A stretch of DNA of 64,000 bases, from the NCBI RefSeq assembly GCF_010093385.1, contig NZ_PDWV01000007.1, positions 50,204 to 114,203 on the forward strand. Reading direction: 5' to 3'. Shown in pieces: positions 35,999-45,873 of this stretch. The number at the start of each line of letters is the position of its first letter. The first letter of the stretch is position 1. Made by a program: the position numbers and the translations under genes. The notes under the pieces were generated by a model. The model was given only the letters and a program-made list of their open reading frames with translations. It had not been told where the DNA came from and made no database searches. Origin of the DNA: Pseudoxanthomonas mexicana (GTDB taxonomy: Bacteria; Pseudomonadota; Gammaproteobacteria; Xanthomonadales; Xanthomonadaceae).

Positions 35999-37186
35999 AT
36001 GCACGGATCCGATGCTTTCGACGCCGCCGCTTCGTTCCGCCCTGAAGCCAATGACCGGCCCACGCGCATCCGCGTCGACCTGGACGCACTGAGCCACAAT
36101 TTCCACGCACTGCAGGCGCACGCCGGTGTGCCCGTCATGGGCATCGTCAAGGCCAATGCCTACGGACATGGGCTGGTACCGGTCGCGCGCCACCTGCAGG
36201 CGCAGGGCATCGGACAGCTGGGCGTGGCGCTGGTGGAGGAGGGCATCGCGCTGCGGCGCGCGGGCGTGACGGTGCCGATCCTGGTGATGGGCGGCATCCA
36301 CGCGCCGCAGGTCGGCCAGTTCCTGGCCTGCGATCTCGAAGTGACCGTCTCCTCGATCGCCAAGCTGCGCCAGGTGGAACAGGCGGCGGCCTCGCTGGGA
36401 CGCCAAGCGGTGATCCACCTGAAGGTCGACACTGGCATGGAACGGATCGGCGTACACAGCGAGAATGCGGAGCCCTTGATCGAAGCGGCCGTTGCCTCCC
36501 GCTGGTGCACCGTGAAAGGCATCTACTCGCACCTCGCCTGTTCGGACGATCCGGCCTCGCCGATGACGCACGAACAACTACACCGCTTCCTCGATGCATG
36601 TCGGCACTTCGACCGCATCGGCGCCCCCATGCCGCTGCGTCACCTGGCCAATTCCGGCGGCGTGCTGCATTTCCCCGACACCTGCCTGGACATGGTCCGT
36701 CCGGGCATCGCGCTGTATGGCGTGATGCCGGACCCCGCCTCGCGCGCCACGGTGGCCCTGAAGCCGGCATTGTCGCTGGTGTCGCAGGTGGTCTACTTCA
36801 AGGTGGTGAAGGCCGGTCGGACGGTCAGCTACGGGGCTACCTGGACAGCGCCGGCGGACACGCGCGTGGTCACCGTGCCGATCGGATACGGCGACGGTTA
36901 CCCGCGTTCGCTTTCGTCGCGCGGCGAAGTGCTGGTACGCGGCCAGCGCCGTCCCATCATCGGCCGGGTGTGCATGGACCAGTTCATGGTCGATCTGGGC
37001 CCTGGCGGAACCGCGTACAACGAGGACGAGGTGGTGCTGATCGGCGCGCAAGGCGACGACGCGATTTCCTGCGAAGCGGTCGCGCATGCGGCGGGCACGA
37101 TTCCCTACGAGATCTTGACCGGTCTCAACGCGCGCATCCCCCGCGAATACGTCGGCGGTGCATCCAGCGGCGGGCCGGCTGCGTAA
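35999..37186 (+). CDS. alr: Alanine racemase
   Basis: This PLP enzyme makes D-alanine for peptidoglycan. It is 395 residues. The PLP lysine is K51 (GIVKANAYGHG). The opposing catalytic tyrosine is Y278 (TVSYGATW). IGYGDGYPRS and the C-terminal VCMDQFMVDLG are conserved. The first ~20 residues (MHGSDAFDAAASFRPEANDR) extend beyond the usual start and may be a longer N-terminus. phrB starts 28 bp downstream. Confidence 0.96.
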   Translation: MHGSDAFDAAASFRPEANDRPTRIRVDLDALSHNFHALQAHAGVPVMGIVKANAYGHGLVPVARHLQAQGIGQLGVALVEEGIALRRAGVTVPILVMGGIHAPQVGQFLACDLEVTVSSIAKLRQVEQAAASLGRQAVIHLKVDTGMERIGVHSENAEPLIEAAVASRWCTVKGIYSHLACSDDPASPMTHEQLHRFLDACRHFDRIGAPMPLRHLANSGGVLHFPDTCLDMVRPGIALYGVMPDPASRATVALKPALSLVSQVVYFKVVKAGRTVSYGATWTAPADTRVVTVPIGYGDGYPRSLSSRGEVLVRGQRRPIIGRVCMDQFMVDLGPGGTAYNEDEVVLIGAQGDDAISCEAVAHAAGTIPYEILTGLNARIPREYVGGASSGGPAA

Positions 37187-37214
37187 TCGGCAACGACGTC
37201 CGAAGGCTGCGCTC

Positions 37215-38633
37215 ATGCCCAACGCCCTTGTCTGGTTCCGCCACGATCTGCGCCTGGACGACAATCCCGCCCTGCGCGCGGCCTTGGACCAGGGATTCAC
37301 TCCCATTCCCGTCTACGTGCATGCGCCGCAGGAAGAGGGCGAATGGAGCCCCGGTGCCGCTTCCCTTGCGTGGCTGCACCGGTCGCTGGCGGGGCTCGAT
37401 GCGGACCTGCGGGGACGCGGGTCGCGCCTGCTCCTGCGCGAGGGGCCCAGTGCGCCTGCGCTGCAGGCGCTGGTGGAGCAGACCGGTGCGGTAGCGGTGT
37501 TCTGGAACCGCAAGTACGAACCTGCCACCCAGCCGCGCGATGCCTCGCTGAAGAAGAGGCTTCGTGAGCAGGGCCTGCAGGTGGAAAGTTGCAATGGCTG
37601 CCTGCTGTTCGAACCCTGGGACCTCGCCACGCAGCAAGGTGGGCCGTACAAGGTGTTCACGCCGTTCTGGCGGTCGGCGCTTGCGCAGTGGCGCGCACCG
37701 GCGACGTGGGATGCGCCCGGCGCGCTGCCCGCATTCGAAGGCGCGTTGCCGGGCGAGTCGCTCGATGCCTGGCGCCTGGCACCGGCGCTGGGCTGGGATG
37801 CCGGCTTCTGGAAGGTCTGGACGCCGGGCGAGGCCGGTGCGCGCGAGGCATTGGAGGTCTTCATCGATGGCGCGCTCAACGGCTACCGCACGGACCGCGA
37901 TCGTCCCGACCGCACGGGCACCTCGCGGCTGTCGCCGCACCTGCATTTCGGCGAAATCGCCCCCTGGCGGATCACGGCCGAACTGGAGCGCGCGCGCACG
38001 GCCGCCAACAGCGCCGACATGGACGGCTACATCCGCGAGCTGGGCTGGCGCGAGTTCGCCTACCACCTGCTGCACCACTTCCCGCAGACCACCACGCAGA
38101 ACCTCAACCCGCGCTTCGCGCATTTCGACTGGGCGAAGGTCGACCCCAAGGCCCTCGAGGCCTGGCAGCGCGGTCGCACCGGCGTCCCCATCGTCGACGC
38201 CGGCCTGCGCGAGTTGTGGGCCACCGGCTACATGCACAACCGGGTGCGCATGATCGTCGCCAGCTACCTGACCAAGCATCTGCGCTACCACTGGCTGCAG
38301 GGAGCGCGCTGGTTCTGGGACACGCTGGTGGACGCCGACCTGGCCAACAACACGTTGGGATGGCAGTGGACCGCCGGCACCGGTGCCGATGCCGCGCCCT
38401 ACTTCCGAGTGTTCAATCCGGTGACGCAGGCGGAGAAGTTCGACCCGAAAGGTACGTACATCGCGCACTGGGTGCCGGAACTGGCGGCCGTACCGGTCCC
38501 GCTGCGTTTCGCGCCGTGGGAGAAGCCCGATGTGATGTCACGCATTGCCCCGGACTACCCGCGTCGGCCGCTGGTCGACCTGGCAGAAGGGCGCGAGGGT
38601 GCGCTGGCGGCCTATCGCAAGACGGGCGACTGA
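37215..38633 (+). CDS. phrB: Deoxyribodipyrimidine photolyase (class I CPD type)
   Basis: This light-driven flavoenzyme repairs pyrimidine dimers. It is 472 residues from the ATG at 37215 (MPNALVWFRHDLRLDDNPAL). The N-terminal alpha/beta antenna domain spans ~1-130. The FAD domain (~200-470) shows TSRLSPHLHFGEI, ELGWREFAYHLLHHFP and TGVPIVDAGLRELWATGYMH. The NNTLGWQWTAGTG stretch contacts FAD. Most of the C-terminal electron-transfer Trp positions look present. Confidence 0.95.
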   Translation: MPNALVWFRHDLRLDDNPALRAALDQGFTPIPVYVHAPQEEGEWSPGAASLAWLHRSLAGLDADLRGRGSRLLLREGPSAPALQALVEQTGAVAVFWNRKYEPATQPRDASLKKRLREQGLQVESCNGCLLFEPWDLATQQGGPYKVFTPFWRSALAQWRAPATWDAPGALPAFEGALPGESLDAWRLAPALGWDAGFWKVWTPGEAGAREALEVFIDGALNGYRTDRDRPDRTGTSRLSPHLHFGEIAPWRITAELERARTAANSADMDGYIRELGWREFAYHLLHHFPQTTTQNLNPRFAHFDWAKVDPKALEAWQRGRTGVPIVDAGLRELWATGYMHNRVRMIVASYLTKHLRYHWLQGARWFWDTLVDADLANNTLGWQWTAGTGADAAPYFRVFNPVTQAEKFDPKGTYIAHWVPELAAVPVPLRFAPWEKPDVMSRIAPDYPRRPLVDLAEGREGALAAYRKTGD

Positions 38634-38692
38634 ACTGCGTTGACGCCTTTCCGCGCCGCATGCTTCACTCGGCGCGGGAGAGGAGGGCAAGC

Positions 38693-40153
38693 ATGGCCAC
38701 GAAGAAGGCGCAGGCAAGGCCGCGTCGCGAGCCGATGTCGCGGGTGGATACCGCCTGGTTGCGGATGTGTCGTCCGACCAATCCGATGATGATCACCGGC
38801 GTGCTGATGTTCGACGAGCCGATGACGCTCGACCGGCTGAAGCAGGTCATCAGGAAGCGTTTCCTCGCCTATCCCCGTTTCCTGCAGAAGGCGGTGGATA
38901 CGCCGGCCGGCGCGTCATGGGTCACCGATCCGGACTTCGACCTCGACTGGCACGTGCGCCTGTCCGCACTGCCGGGACGGCACGACCCGAAGTCCGAGAA
39001 GAAGGCGCTGGAGCGCTTCACCAGCCAGATGGCGTCCACGCCCTTGGACAAGACCAAGCCGCTGTGGCAGTTCCACCTGATCGAACGCTACGGCGCCGGC
39101 TCCGCGCTGGTGGCTCGCATCCACCACAGCTATGCCGATGGCATCGCGCTGGTGCAGGTGCTGCTGGCGCTGACCGATACCAGTCGCACGCCGGAGGTCG
39201 GCAAGGACCTCCGATCGGCGTGGCTGAAAAAGGACGGGGCCGAGGTCGTCCGCCGCGTCGGCGCCATCGATCGCTACGTGCAGATCGGCGGAAAGATGCT
39301 GGGCAAGGGCATGGAGATGATGCAGGACCCCACGCTGGCCACGATGCTGGCGAAGGAGGGCGGCGAGATCGGCCGCGAGCTGCTGCACGCGCTGTCCCTG
39401 TCCGACGACCCACCCACGCTGCTGCGCGGCAAGCTGGGCGTCAGCAAGCGCGTGGCCTGGGCCGAGCCGCTGGACCTGGAAGACGTGAAGGCGGTCGGCC
39501 GCGCCTGCGACTGCACCGTCAACGACGTGCTGATGGCCGCGGCCGCCGGCGCACTGCGCAGCTATATGCTGGAGCGTGGCGAGCAGCTCGAAGGGGTGAC
39601 CCTGCGCGCCACGGTGCCGGTGAACCTGCGCCCGCTGGAACACGCGCGCAAGCTGGGCAACCACTTCGGCCTGGTGTTCCTGGACCTGCCGGTGGGCGAG
39701 GACAATCCGATCCGCCGCCTGGAGCGCGTGGCCGACTGCATGCGTGACCTGAAGAATTCTCGCCAAGCCATTGTCGCATTTGGACTTCTTGCCGCACTTG
39801 GCATGGCGCCGGCGGCCGTCCAGGGCGTGGCACTGGAGCTGTTCTCGCGCAAGGCGACTGCGGTGGCGACCAATGTGCCGGGCCCGCAGCAGCCGCTCTA
39901 CATGGGCGGCAGCCGCGTGCGCGAGATGATGTTCTGGGTGCCCCAGACCGGTTCCATCGGCATCGGCGTGTCCATCCTCAGCTACAACGGGCGCGTGCAT
40001 TTCGGCCTGATCGCCGACGCCAAGCTGATCCCCGATCCGGATGCCGTCATCCGGCGCTTCGGTCCGGAGTTCGACAAGCTGCTGTACCTGGCGCTGATGG
40101 GCGATTGGGAGCGGACGCTGGATGCGCCGGGGGCCGTCGCGCTGATGGCGTGA
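38693..40153 (+). CDS. Wax ester synthase / diacylglycerol acyltransferase family protein
   Basis: This acyl-CoA dependent acyltransferase of the WS/DGAT (Atf) family makes wax esters or triacylglycerols. It is 486 residues from the ATG at 38693 behind AGGAGGG. The catalytic motif HHxxxDG is exact at H144-H145-S-Y-A-D149-G150. Family stretches PLSRVD-like EPMSRVDTAWLRM, VPVNLRP, GNHFGLVFLDLPVG and a late TNVPGPQQPLY are present. Whether the substrate is a fatty alcohol or diacylglycerol cannot be read from the sequence. Confidence 0.93.
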   Translation: MATKKAQARPRREPMSRVDTAWLRMCRPTNPMMITGVLMFDEPMTLDRLKQVIRKRFLAYPRFLQKAVDTPAGASWVTDPDFDLDWHVRLSALPGRHDPKSEKKALERFTSQMASTPLDKTKPLWQFHLIERYGAGSALVARIHHSYADGIALVQVLLALTDTSRTPEVGKDLRSAWLKKDGAEVVRRVGAIDRYVQIGGKMLGKGMEMMQDPTLATMLAKEGGEIGRELLHALSLSDDPPTLLRGKLGVSKRVAWAEPLDLEDVKAVGRACDCTVNDVLMAAAAGALRSYMLERGEQLEGVTLRATVPVNLRPLEHARKLGNHFGLVFLDLPVGEDNPIRRLERVADCMRDLKNSRQAIVAFGLLAALGMAPAAVQGVALELFSRKATAVATNVPGPQQPLYMGGSRVREMMFWVPQTGSIGIGVSILSYNGRVHFGLIADAKLIPDPDAVIRRFGPEFDKLLYLALMGDWERTLDAPGAVALMA

Positions 40154-40261
40154 TCCCCGACGCTACCTGAATGAACAGGGCTCAAATCGCATGTTGTGAA
40201 CATTTTGCTGGGTAGGCTTGCGCCCGTTCCGGTGCATTCCGCGCACCGCCCAGGAGGATGT

Positions 40262-40936
40262 ATGAATGCGATGCTGAAGACCGGCGCCCTCGCGGCGCTC
40301 ACCGTGACGCTGCTCGGCGGCTGCGCCAGCTATACCGGCCAGACCAACGATCCCAATGATCCCAACCGCACCCGCACCGGCGCCCTGATCGGCGCGGGTA
40401 TCGGTGCCGTGGCCGGCCTGCTCAGCGGCAGCGACGCCACCGAGCGTCGCCAGCGCGCCCTCGTGGGCGCGGGCATCGGCGGGCTGGCGGGCGGCTCCAT
40501 CGGCGCCTACCAGGATCGCCAGGAAGCCGAACTGCGCCGCCAGACCGCCGGCACCGGCATCGATGTCAGCCGCGACGGCGACGTCATCAAGCTCAACCTG
40601 CCGGACGGCGTCACCTTCGACTTCGGCAAGGCCGAACTGAAGCCGCAGTTCTATCCGGCCCTCAACAACGTGGCCTCGACCCTGCGCGAGTACAACCAGA
40701 CCATCGTGGAGGTCAGCGGTCACACCGACAGCATCGGCAGCGAAGCGGTGAACCAGCGCCTGTCCGAACAGCGCGCCGCGTCGGTGGGCAACTACCTGAT
40801 CGGCCAGGGCCTGCAGCGCGAGCGCTTCGAGATCGTCGGCATGGGCAAGCGCTATCCGGTCGCCAGCAATGACACCGACGCCGGCCGTGCCCTCAACCGC
40901 CGCGTCGAAATCCGCGTGCTGCCGGTGCGTTCGTAA
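40262..40936 (+). CDS. OmpA-family outer-membrane lipoprotein (YiaD-like)
   Basis: The 224-residue lipoprotein has lipobox LLGGC (Cys at ~21) behind an AGGAGG site. Residues ~40-80 form two glycine-zipper helices ([35 protein letters not shown]) that can insert into membrane. The C-terminal half is an OmpA/Pal peptidoglycan-binding domain ([30 protein letters not shown]). It probably tethers the outer membrane to the wall. A strong terminator follows. Confidence 0.93.
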   Translation: MNAMLKTGALAALTVTLLGGCASYTGQTNDPNDPNRTRTGALIGAGIGAVAGLLSGSDATERRQRALVGAGIGGLAGGSIGAYQDRQEAELRRQTAGTGIDVSRDGDVIKLNLPDGVTFDFGKAELKPQFYPALNNVASTLREYNQTIVEVSGHTDSIGSEAVNQRLSEQRAASVGNYLIGQGLQRERFEIVGMGKRYPVASNDTDAGRALNRRVEIRVLPVRS

Positions 40937-40958
40937 GCACGCCGCACGTTGCAGTCCG

Positions 40959-40989
40959 GACGGGCCGCCCTGTGCGGCCCGTCTTCGTT
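40959..40989 (+). terminator. Rho-independent terminator after the OmpA lipoprotein gene
   Basis: The stem GACGGGCCGC-CCTGT-GCGGCCCGTC has 10 perfect base pairs. It is followed by TTCGTT, 22 bp past the stop. Confidence 0.85.
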
Positions 40990-41156
40990 CCGGGACCCCA
41001 ACGATGCCTGGAGCCTTGCCGGCCCGGGAACAATGGCCGGCAAGTATGCGTTCTTCAGCCCGCATTGCCCGTTCCTGTCAACCCGTTTCCCGCGCGGCCA
41101 TCCGTTGCCACAATCCGGGTCCCACCCGATCCGTCGGGTTTTCCAGTACGGACGCA

Positions 41157-43520
41157 ATGCAAGACCGCAATCCCCAGATCGCCCAGCACATCGCCGCCAC
41201 CATCGCCGCCGAGATCGGCGCCCAGACCGCGCAGGCCAAGGCCGCCATCGCGCTGCTCGACGAAGGCGCCACCGTCCCCTTCATCGCTCGCTACCGCAAG
41301 GAAGTCACCGGCGGCCTGGACGACACCCAGCTGCGCACCCTCGAAACGCGCCTGACCTACCTGCGCGAACTGGAGGACCGCCGCGCCGCGGTGCTCGCCA
41401 GCATCGAGGAGCAGGGCAAGCTGACCGATGCACTGCGGGCCGAGATCGAAGCCGCCGACAGCAAGGCGCGCCTGGAAGACCTTTACCTGCCGTACAAGCC
41501 CAAGCGCCGCACGCGCGCCCAGATCGCGCGCGAAGCCGGCCTCGAACCGCTGGCCGACGGCCTGCTGGCCGATCCCACCCAGGTACCGGAAACCGCCGCC
41601 GCCGCGTACGTCGATGCCGAGAAGGGCGTGGCCGATGCCAAGGCCGCGCTCGATGGTGCACGCGCCATCCTGATGGAACGCTGGGGCGAGAACGCCGCGC
41701 TGGTCGGCGAACTGCGCGAGTGGATGACCGAGGTCGGCGTGATCCGCGCCAAGGTCGCCGAGGGCAAGGAGAACGAAGGCGCCAAGTACCGCGACTATTT
41801 CGACCACGCCGAACCGCTGGCGAAGATTCCCTCGCACCGCCTGCTCGCGCTGTTCCGCGCGCGCCGCGAAGAGATCCTGCAGCTCGACCTCGACCCGGGC
41901 ATGGACGCCGAGGCCGGCCATCTTTCCGCCGAAGGCCGCGTCGCCAAGCATGCCGGCGTCTCAGCGCAGGGCCGCGCCGCCGACAAGTGGCTGCTGGATG
42001 CCTGCCGCCTGACCTGGCGCGCCAAGCTGCACATGCACCTGCTGCTGGACCTGTTCAACCAGGCCCGCGAGAAGGCCGAGGCCGAGGCCATCGCCGTGTT
42101 CGGCGACAACCTGAAGGACCTGCTGCTGGCCGCACCGGCCGGGCCGAAGGCCGTGCTGGGCCTGGACCCGGGCCTGCGCACGGGGGTGAAGGTCGCCGTG
42201 GTCGACCGCACCGGCAAGCTGGTCGACACCGCCACCATCTATCCGCACGAACCCAAGCGCCAGTGGGACCCGTCGCTGCACGTGCTGCGCGCGCTGTGCG
42301 CGAAACATGCCGTGGAGCTGATCGCCATCGGCAACGGCACCGCCAGCCGCGAGACCGACAAGCTGGCCGGCGATCTGATCAAGCTCGCCCCCGAGCTGAA
42401 GATGCAGAAGATCGTGGTCAGCGAAGCCGGCGCCTCGGTGTACTCGGCCTCGGAATTCGCGGCCAAGGAGTTTCCCGACCTCGACGTGAGCATCCGCGGC
42501 GCCGTCTCCATCGCCCGCCGCCTGCAGGATCCGCTGGCGGAGCTGGTGAAGATCGAACCCAAGGCCATTGGCGTGGGCCAGTACCAGCACGACGTGGACC
42601 AGTTCCGCCTGGCGCGCGCGCTGGATGCACGCGTGGAGGACTGCGTGAACGCCGTCGGCGTCGACGTGAATACCGCCTCGGCCGCGCTGCTGACGCGCGT
42701 GTCCGGCCTGTCGTCGACGGTGGCCGAGAACATCGTGCGTTTCCGCGACGAACACGGCGCGTTCCGCACGCGCAAGGCGCTGCTGGGCGTGCCGCGCCTG
42801 GGCGAGAAGACCTTCGAGCAGTGTGCCGGGTTCCTGCGCATCGCCGACGGCGACGAACCGCTGGATGCCTCCTCCGTGCATCCGGAAGCCTATCCGGTGG
42901 TCGAGCGCATCCTGGCCGGCAGCGGCCGGCAGGTGAAGCAGATCGTCGGCGACACCGCCTTCCTGCGCAGCGTGAAGGCCGAGCAGTACACCGACGAGAA
43001 GTTCGGCGTGCCGACCATCCGCGACATCCTGAAGGAACTGGAGAAGCCCGGCCGCGATCCGCGCCCCGAGTTCAAGGCCGCGCGCTTCGCCGACGGCGTG
43101 GAGGACATCAAGGACCTGCGCGAAGGCATGATCCTGGAGGGCGTGGTCAGCAACGTGGCCGCATTCGGCGCCTTCGTCGACATCGGCGTGCACCAGGACG
43201 GCCTGATCCACATCTCCGCGCTGTCCGACCGCTACGTGAAGGATCCGCGCGAGGTGGTGAAGGCCGGCGACATCGTCAAGGTGAAGGTGCTGGAAGTGGA
43301 CGTGGCCCGCAAGCGCATCGCCCTCACGCGCCGCCTGGACGACGCGCCGGCGCCGCAGGCCCCGCGCGACGCGCGGGCGAACGATCCGCGTCCGCCGCGC
43401 GGCCCCGACCGCGGCACCCCGCGCGATCAGCGCCGTGGTCCTGCAGCGGCGAAGACCGGCGCGCCGCCGGCCGACAATGCGCTGGCGGCGGCGTTCGCCC
43501 GGGCGAAGGGCCAGGGCTGA
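41157..43520 (+). CDS. tex: Tex family RNA-binding transcription accessory protein
   Basis: The 787-residue protein starts at the ATG at 41157 ([15 protein letters not shown]), despite a longer open frame upstream. Domains in order are an N-terminal helical region with [18 protein letters not shown], a YqgF/RNase H-like fold (~330-460, [18 protein letters not shown]), tandem helix-hairpin-helix (~500-580, [17 protein letters not shown]), and an S1 RNA-binding domain (~656-730, [19 protein letters not shown]). A basic, proline-rich tail ends it. The family affects transcription and stress tolerance. The precise biochemical role is unsettled. Confidence 0.95.
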   Translation: MQDRNPQIAQHIAATIAAEIGAQTAQAKAAIALLDEGATVPFIARYRKEVTGGLDDTQLRTLETRLTYLRELEDRRAAVLASIEEQGKLTDALRAEIEAADSKARLEDLYLPYKPKRRTRAQIAREAGLEPLADGLLADPTQVPETAAAAYVDAEKGVADAKAALDGARAILMERWGENAALVGELREWMTEVGVIRAKVAEGKENEGAKYRDYFDHAEPLAKIPSHRLLALFRARREEILQLDLDPGMDAEAGHLSAEGRVAKHAGVSAQGRAADKWLLDACRLTWRAKLHMHLLLDLFNQAREKAEAEAIAVFGDNLKDLLLAAPAGPKAVLGLDPGLRTGVKVAVVDRTGKLVDTATIYPHEPKRQWDPSLHVLRALCAKHAVELIAIGNGTASRETDKLAGDLIKLAPELKMQKIVVSEAGASVYSASEFAAKEFPDLDVSIRGAVSIARRLQDPLAELVKIEPKAIGVGQYQHDVDQFRLARALDARVEDCVNAVGVDVNTASAALLTRVSGLSSTVAENIVRFRDEHGAFRTRKALLGVPRLGEKTFEQCAGFLRIADGDEPLDASSVHPEAYPVVERILAGSGRQVKQIVGDTAFLRSVKAEQYTDEKFGVPTIRDILKELEKPGRDPRPEFKAARFADGVEDIKDLREGMILEGVVSNVAAFGAFVDIGVHQDGLIHISALSDRYVKDPREVVKAGDIVKVKVLEVDVARKRIALTRRLDDAPAPQAPRDARANDPRPPRGPDRGTPRDQRRGPAAAKTGAPPADNALAAAFARAKGQG

Positions 43521-43545
43521 TCCGGCGCCGCGCTCAGGGGAACAC

Positions 43546-43652
43546 GTGGGAGCGACGTGAGTCGCGATCGCACTGCAAGAGAAGCGCTCGCGCGCTGCTT
43601 CGGGAACGCCCGCCCTCGGCAGGGCGTTCGCGACTTGGGCCGCGCTCCCGCA
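43546..43652. repeat. REP pair downstream of tex
   Basis: A GTGG-headed unit identical in core to the one at 26517 lies at 43546-43568. A diverged inverted partner lies at 43628-43652. The ~60-bp spacer itself contains a GC-rich inverted repeat (GAACGCCCGCC/GGCAGGGCGTTC). The pair separates the convergent tex and SIS genes and may serve as a two-way transcription stop. Confidence 0.75.
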
Positions 43653-43665
43653 GGGGCGCAGGGGA

Positions 43666-45759
43666 TCAACGGCCGGGAGCTCCGGTCGCCGTCGCGTAGG
43701 GTGCCAGGTAGCGGCTCAGTCCGCCAGCGCGCAGCTGCGTGACGGCGGCATTCCAGTCGATGGACCTGTCGGCCTTGAGCGCGTCCAGCACGGCCACCAC
43801 GGACAGCTCCCCTTCCGGCAGGCCGCTCGCGCCCGGCGCGCTGCGGCGCTGCTCGATGGCCTCGAACAGCACCGCATTGGCCTCGGCGTAGGTCAGCGGT
43901 GCGGTGCTGCCGCGCGCCGTGCGCCACGCCGGCGTCTCCAGGACGGCATTCACATGGGAGAGGATCAGCCAGGTCGCGCGGCCGATCAGTTTCAGGTTGC
44001 CCGGCTGCACGCTGGTCATCGTGTTGCCGACCACGCGCCCGCGCTTGGCCATCACGCCGGTGGAATGCGCGTTGAGCAGCATCTTCAGGGCGATCGTCTG
44101 GTTGAGTTCGAACGCATCACGCTGCGGCACCGTCACCGCGATCACCGGCACCGGCCGGGGCAGGGCGGCCACGTCGGCCAGCACGTCGCTGGCAAGGGGG
44201 CGCGCCGAGACGGACACGAGCACCGGCTCCGCACCGGCGGCAGCGAAGGCCTGCAGCCACCGGCGGTTGGCATCGGCGTGCGCTTCGTCGCCCAGCAGGA
44301 TCAGCGCGCCGGTGTCGCCGGCCTGCGGGCCGCTGCGCTGCAGGTTGGCGTCGGAGAACGACAGGTCGTACAGCGCCTGCTGTTCGTCGCCAGCGTTGGA
44401 CAGGCCACGCAGCGCCGCTTCGCGCAGGTAGGGGTCGTCGATGCCGTTCTCGAACGGCGGCAGGTACAGCGCCTTGTCCAGGCCGTGGAAAGGCCGGTGC
44501 AGCAGGGCCTGCCAGGCCTGTGCGCCATCGGCGGCCGGCGTCCATACCTGGATCCATGAGCGACGCTCGGCCGCGTCCACGGGGTCCAGAGGACTGAGGC
44601 GGAAGGTCGGCGCGCGCTCGGTCACGTCGACGAACACCGGCATCAGCGCCCGCGTGGCCAGATAGGTGGCGTGGCGGCCGGCGGCATAACTGGCGGCTTC
44701 GCGGTCGGTCCACGCGGCCAGTTTCTGCGCGGCCGCGGCGGTCGTGCGCTGGATCGCGGCGAAGCCGCGCAGGCGCTCGGCGATGCCGGCATCGTTGAAG
44801 CCCAACGCGGCCAGTTCATCGCCGGTCAGCACCTCGCGCAGCAGCGCACGCGTCGCGTCTTCCAGCACCACGCCCAGCACGTACAGGCTGGTGGTGGTGG
44901 CCTGCATGCGGGTGGAGCCGGTGATCGCCTGCGGCCCGGTGGGCAAGGGGATCTTGGTGATGCGCGCATCGTCCAGCACGCGGCGGCTGCGTTCGAACGG
45001 GCGCAGCACCTCATCGGGGTTGTTGTAGACGAACCACGTGCGGCGTGCGTCCGCGCCGGCCTGGTCGGCCGCGGCCAGCGCCGTGCCGATCACCGCGGAG
45101 GTCTCGCCGCCTTCGGTGACGGCGAACACCAGGTCCTGCGGCCGGATGCCGTTGTCCTGCAGTTGCAGGCGGCCGATCTCGGGAATGTCCTCGAAGCCTT
45201 CCAGCGAGGCGATCAGCGCGCGGTCGCCGCCGGTGATCTCGCCGCGCACGCGTTCCCCCAGGCCGGGGAAGCGCGCCTCGATCTTCGCCATCGCGGGGGA
45301 TGCCGCGGTGCGCTGCCAGAACGGGCGCCACAGCCCGCTTTCGATCGTCTCGGCCAGGCGTCCGGTGGAGCCGGTGCCGTAGAAATACAGGCGGTGTCCG
45401 TCGCGCAGGGCGCGGGTGATCTCGCGGCTGGCGTGTTCCAGCGCTGCAAGCCGCGCGGGATCGTCGGCGACGCCCTGCAGCGCGGCCGAGATGTCCTCAT
45501 CCACCGACAGCAGCGCGGCCAGCCCGTCGGCGGTGTCGGCGGCGATGCGCGTGCTCAGGTCGAAGCTGCGCGGATGACGCTGCTCGGTCAGCAGGCTGTG
45601 CAGCTGGAACTGCTGCTTGTTCGCCACGAAGTCCCGGGACTGCGCCGACGGCGTGACGCCCAGGCGGTTCGGTACGGGCTGCGCGCCGAGGGGCAGGGCG
45701 GCACCGGCGATGACAAGGAAGGACATGCTGCGCATGATGCGTTTCGCCATACGGGACAT
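43666..45759 (-). CDS. Exported tandem-SIS protein related to MurQ etherase and glucokinase regulator (GCKR)
   Basis: The 697-residue protein is about twice MurQ length, with two SIS domains as in GCKR. The first has YFYGTGSTGRLAETIESGLW, with a Glu where MurQ has its catalytic residue. EITGGDRALIASLEGFED keeps the second MurQ Glu, and ITGSTRMQATTTSL is also present. The second ends NAHSTGVMAKRGRVVGNTMT and GNLKLIGRA. Unlike MurQ, it starts with a signal peptide (MSFLVIAGAALPLGAQP), so it should act in the periplasm. It is divergent from namZ. MurNAc-derived substrates are likely but unproven. Confidence 0.8.
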   Translation of the reverse strand: MSRMAKRIMRSMSFLVIAGAALPLGAQPVPNRLGVTPSAQSRDFVANKQQFQLHSLLTEQRHPRSFDLSTRIAADTADGLAALLSVDEDISAALQGVADDPARLAALEHASREITRALRDGHRLYFYGTGSTGRLAETIESGLWRPFWQRTAASPAMAKIEARFPGLGERVRGEITGGDRALIASLEGFEDIPEIGRLQLQDNGIRPQDLVFAVTEGGETSAVIGTALAAADQAGADARRTWFVYNNPDEVLRPFERSRRVLDDARITKIPLPTGPQAITGSTRMQATTTSLYVLGVVLEDATRALLREVLTGDELAALGFNDAGIAERLRGFAAIQRTTAAAAQKLAAWTDREAASYAAGRHATYLATRALMPVFVDVTERAPTFRLSPLDPVDAAERRSWIQVWTPAADGAQAWQALLHRPFHGLDKALYLPPFENGIDDPYLREAALRGLSNAGDEQQALYDLSFSDANLQRSGPQAGDTGALILLGDEAHADANRRWLQAFAAAGAEPVLVSVSARPLASDVLADVAALPRPVPVIAVTVPQRDAFELNQTIALKMLLNAHSTGVMAKRGRVVGNTMTSVQPGNLKLIGRATWLILSHVNAVLETPAWRTARGSTAPLTYAEANAVLFEAIEQRRSAPGASGLPEGELSVVAVLDALKADRSIDWNAAVTQLRAGGLSRYLAPYATATGAPGR

Positions 45760-45833
45760 CGGGTTCCCCACTGACAACGGAAGAATGCGGCGTGTCCGGC
45801 AGCGTTTTCGCCTGCCCGACGCCGCACGCAGGC

Positions 45834-45858
45834 TGCTATCGTCATGACAACGATAGCA
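45834..45858. promoter_or_regulatory. 25-bp inverted repeat in the namZ/SIS divergent region, likely operator
   Basis: TGCTATCGT (45834-45842) and ACGATAGCA (45850-45858) are perfect inverted repeats with a 7-bp spacer. They lie in the 114 bp between the divergent starts. The symmetry fits a dimeric repressor controlling both genes. No regulator gene is adjacent. Confidence 0.6.
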
Positions 45859-45873
45859 AACGGTCGTGACACT

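Noticed and set aside
40949..43699. Arg-rich 916-codon frame overlapping tex
   Set aside because: It is the same strand in a shifted frame, with the low-complexity Arg/Ala/Gly composition typical of a shadow.
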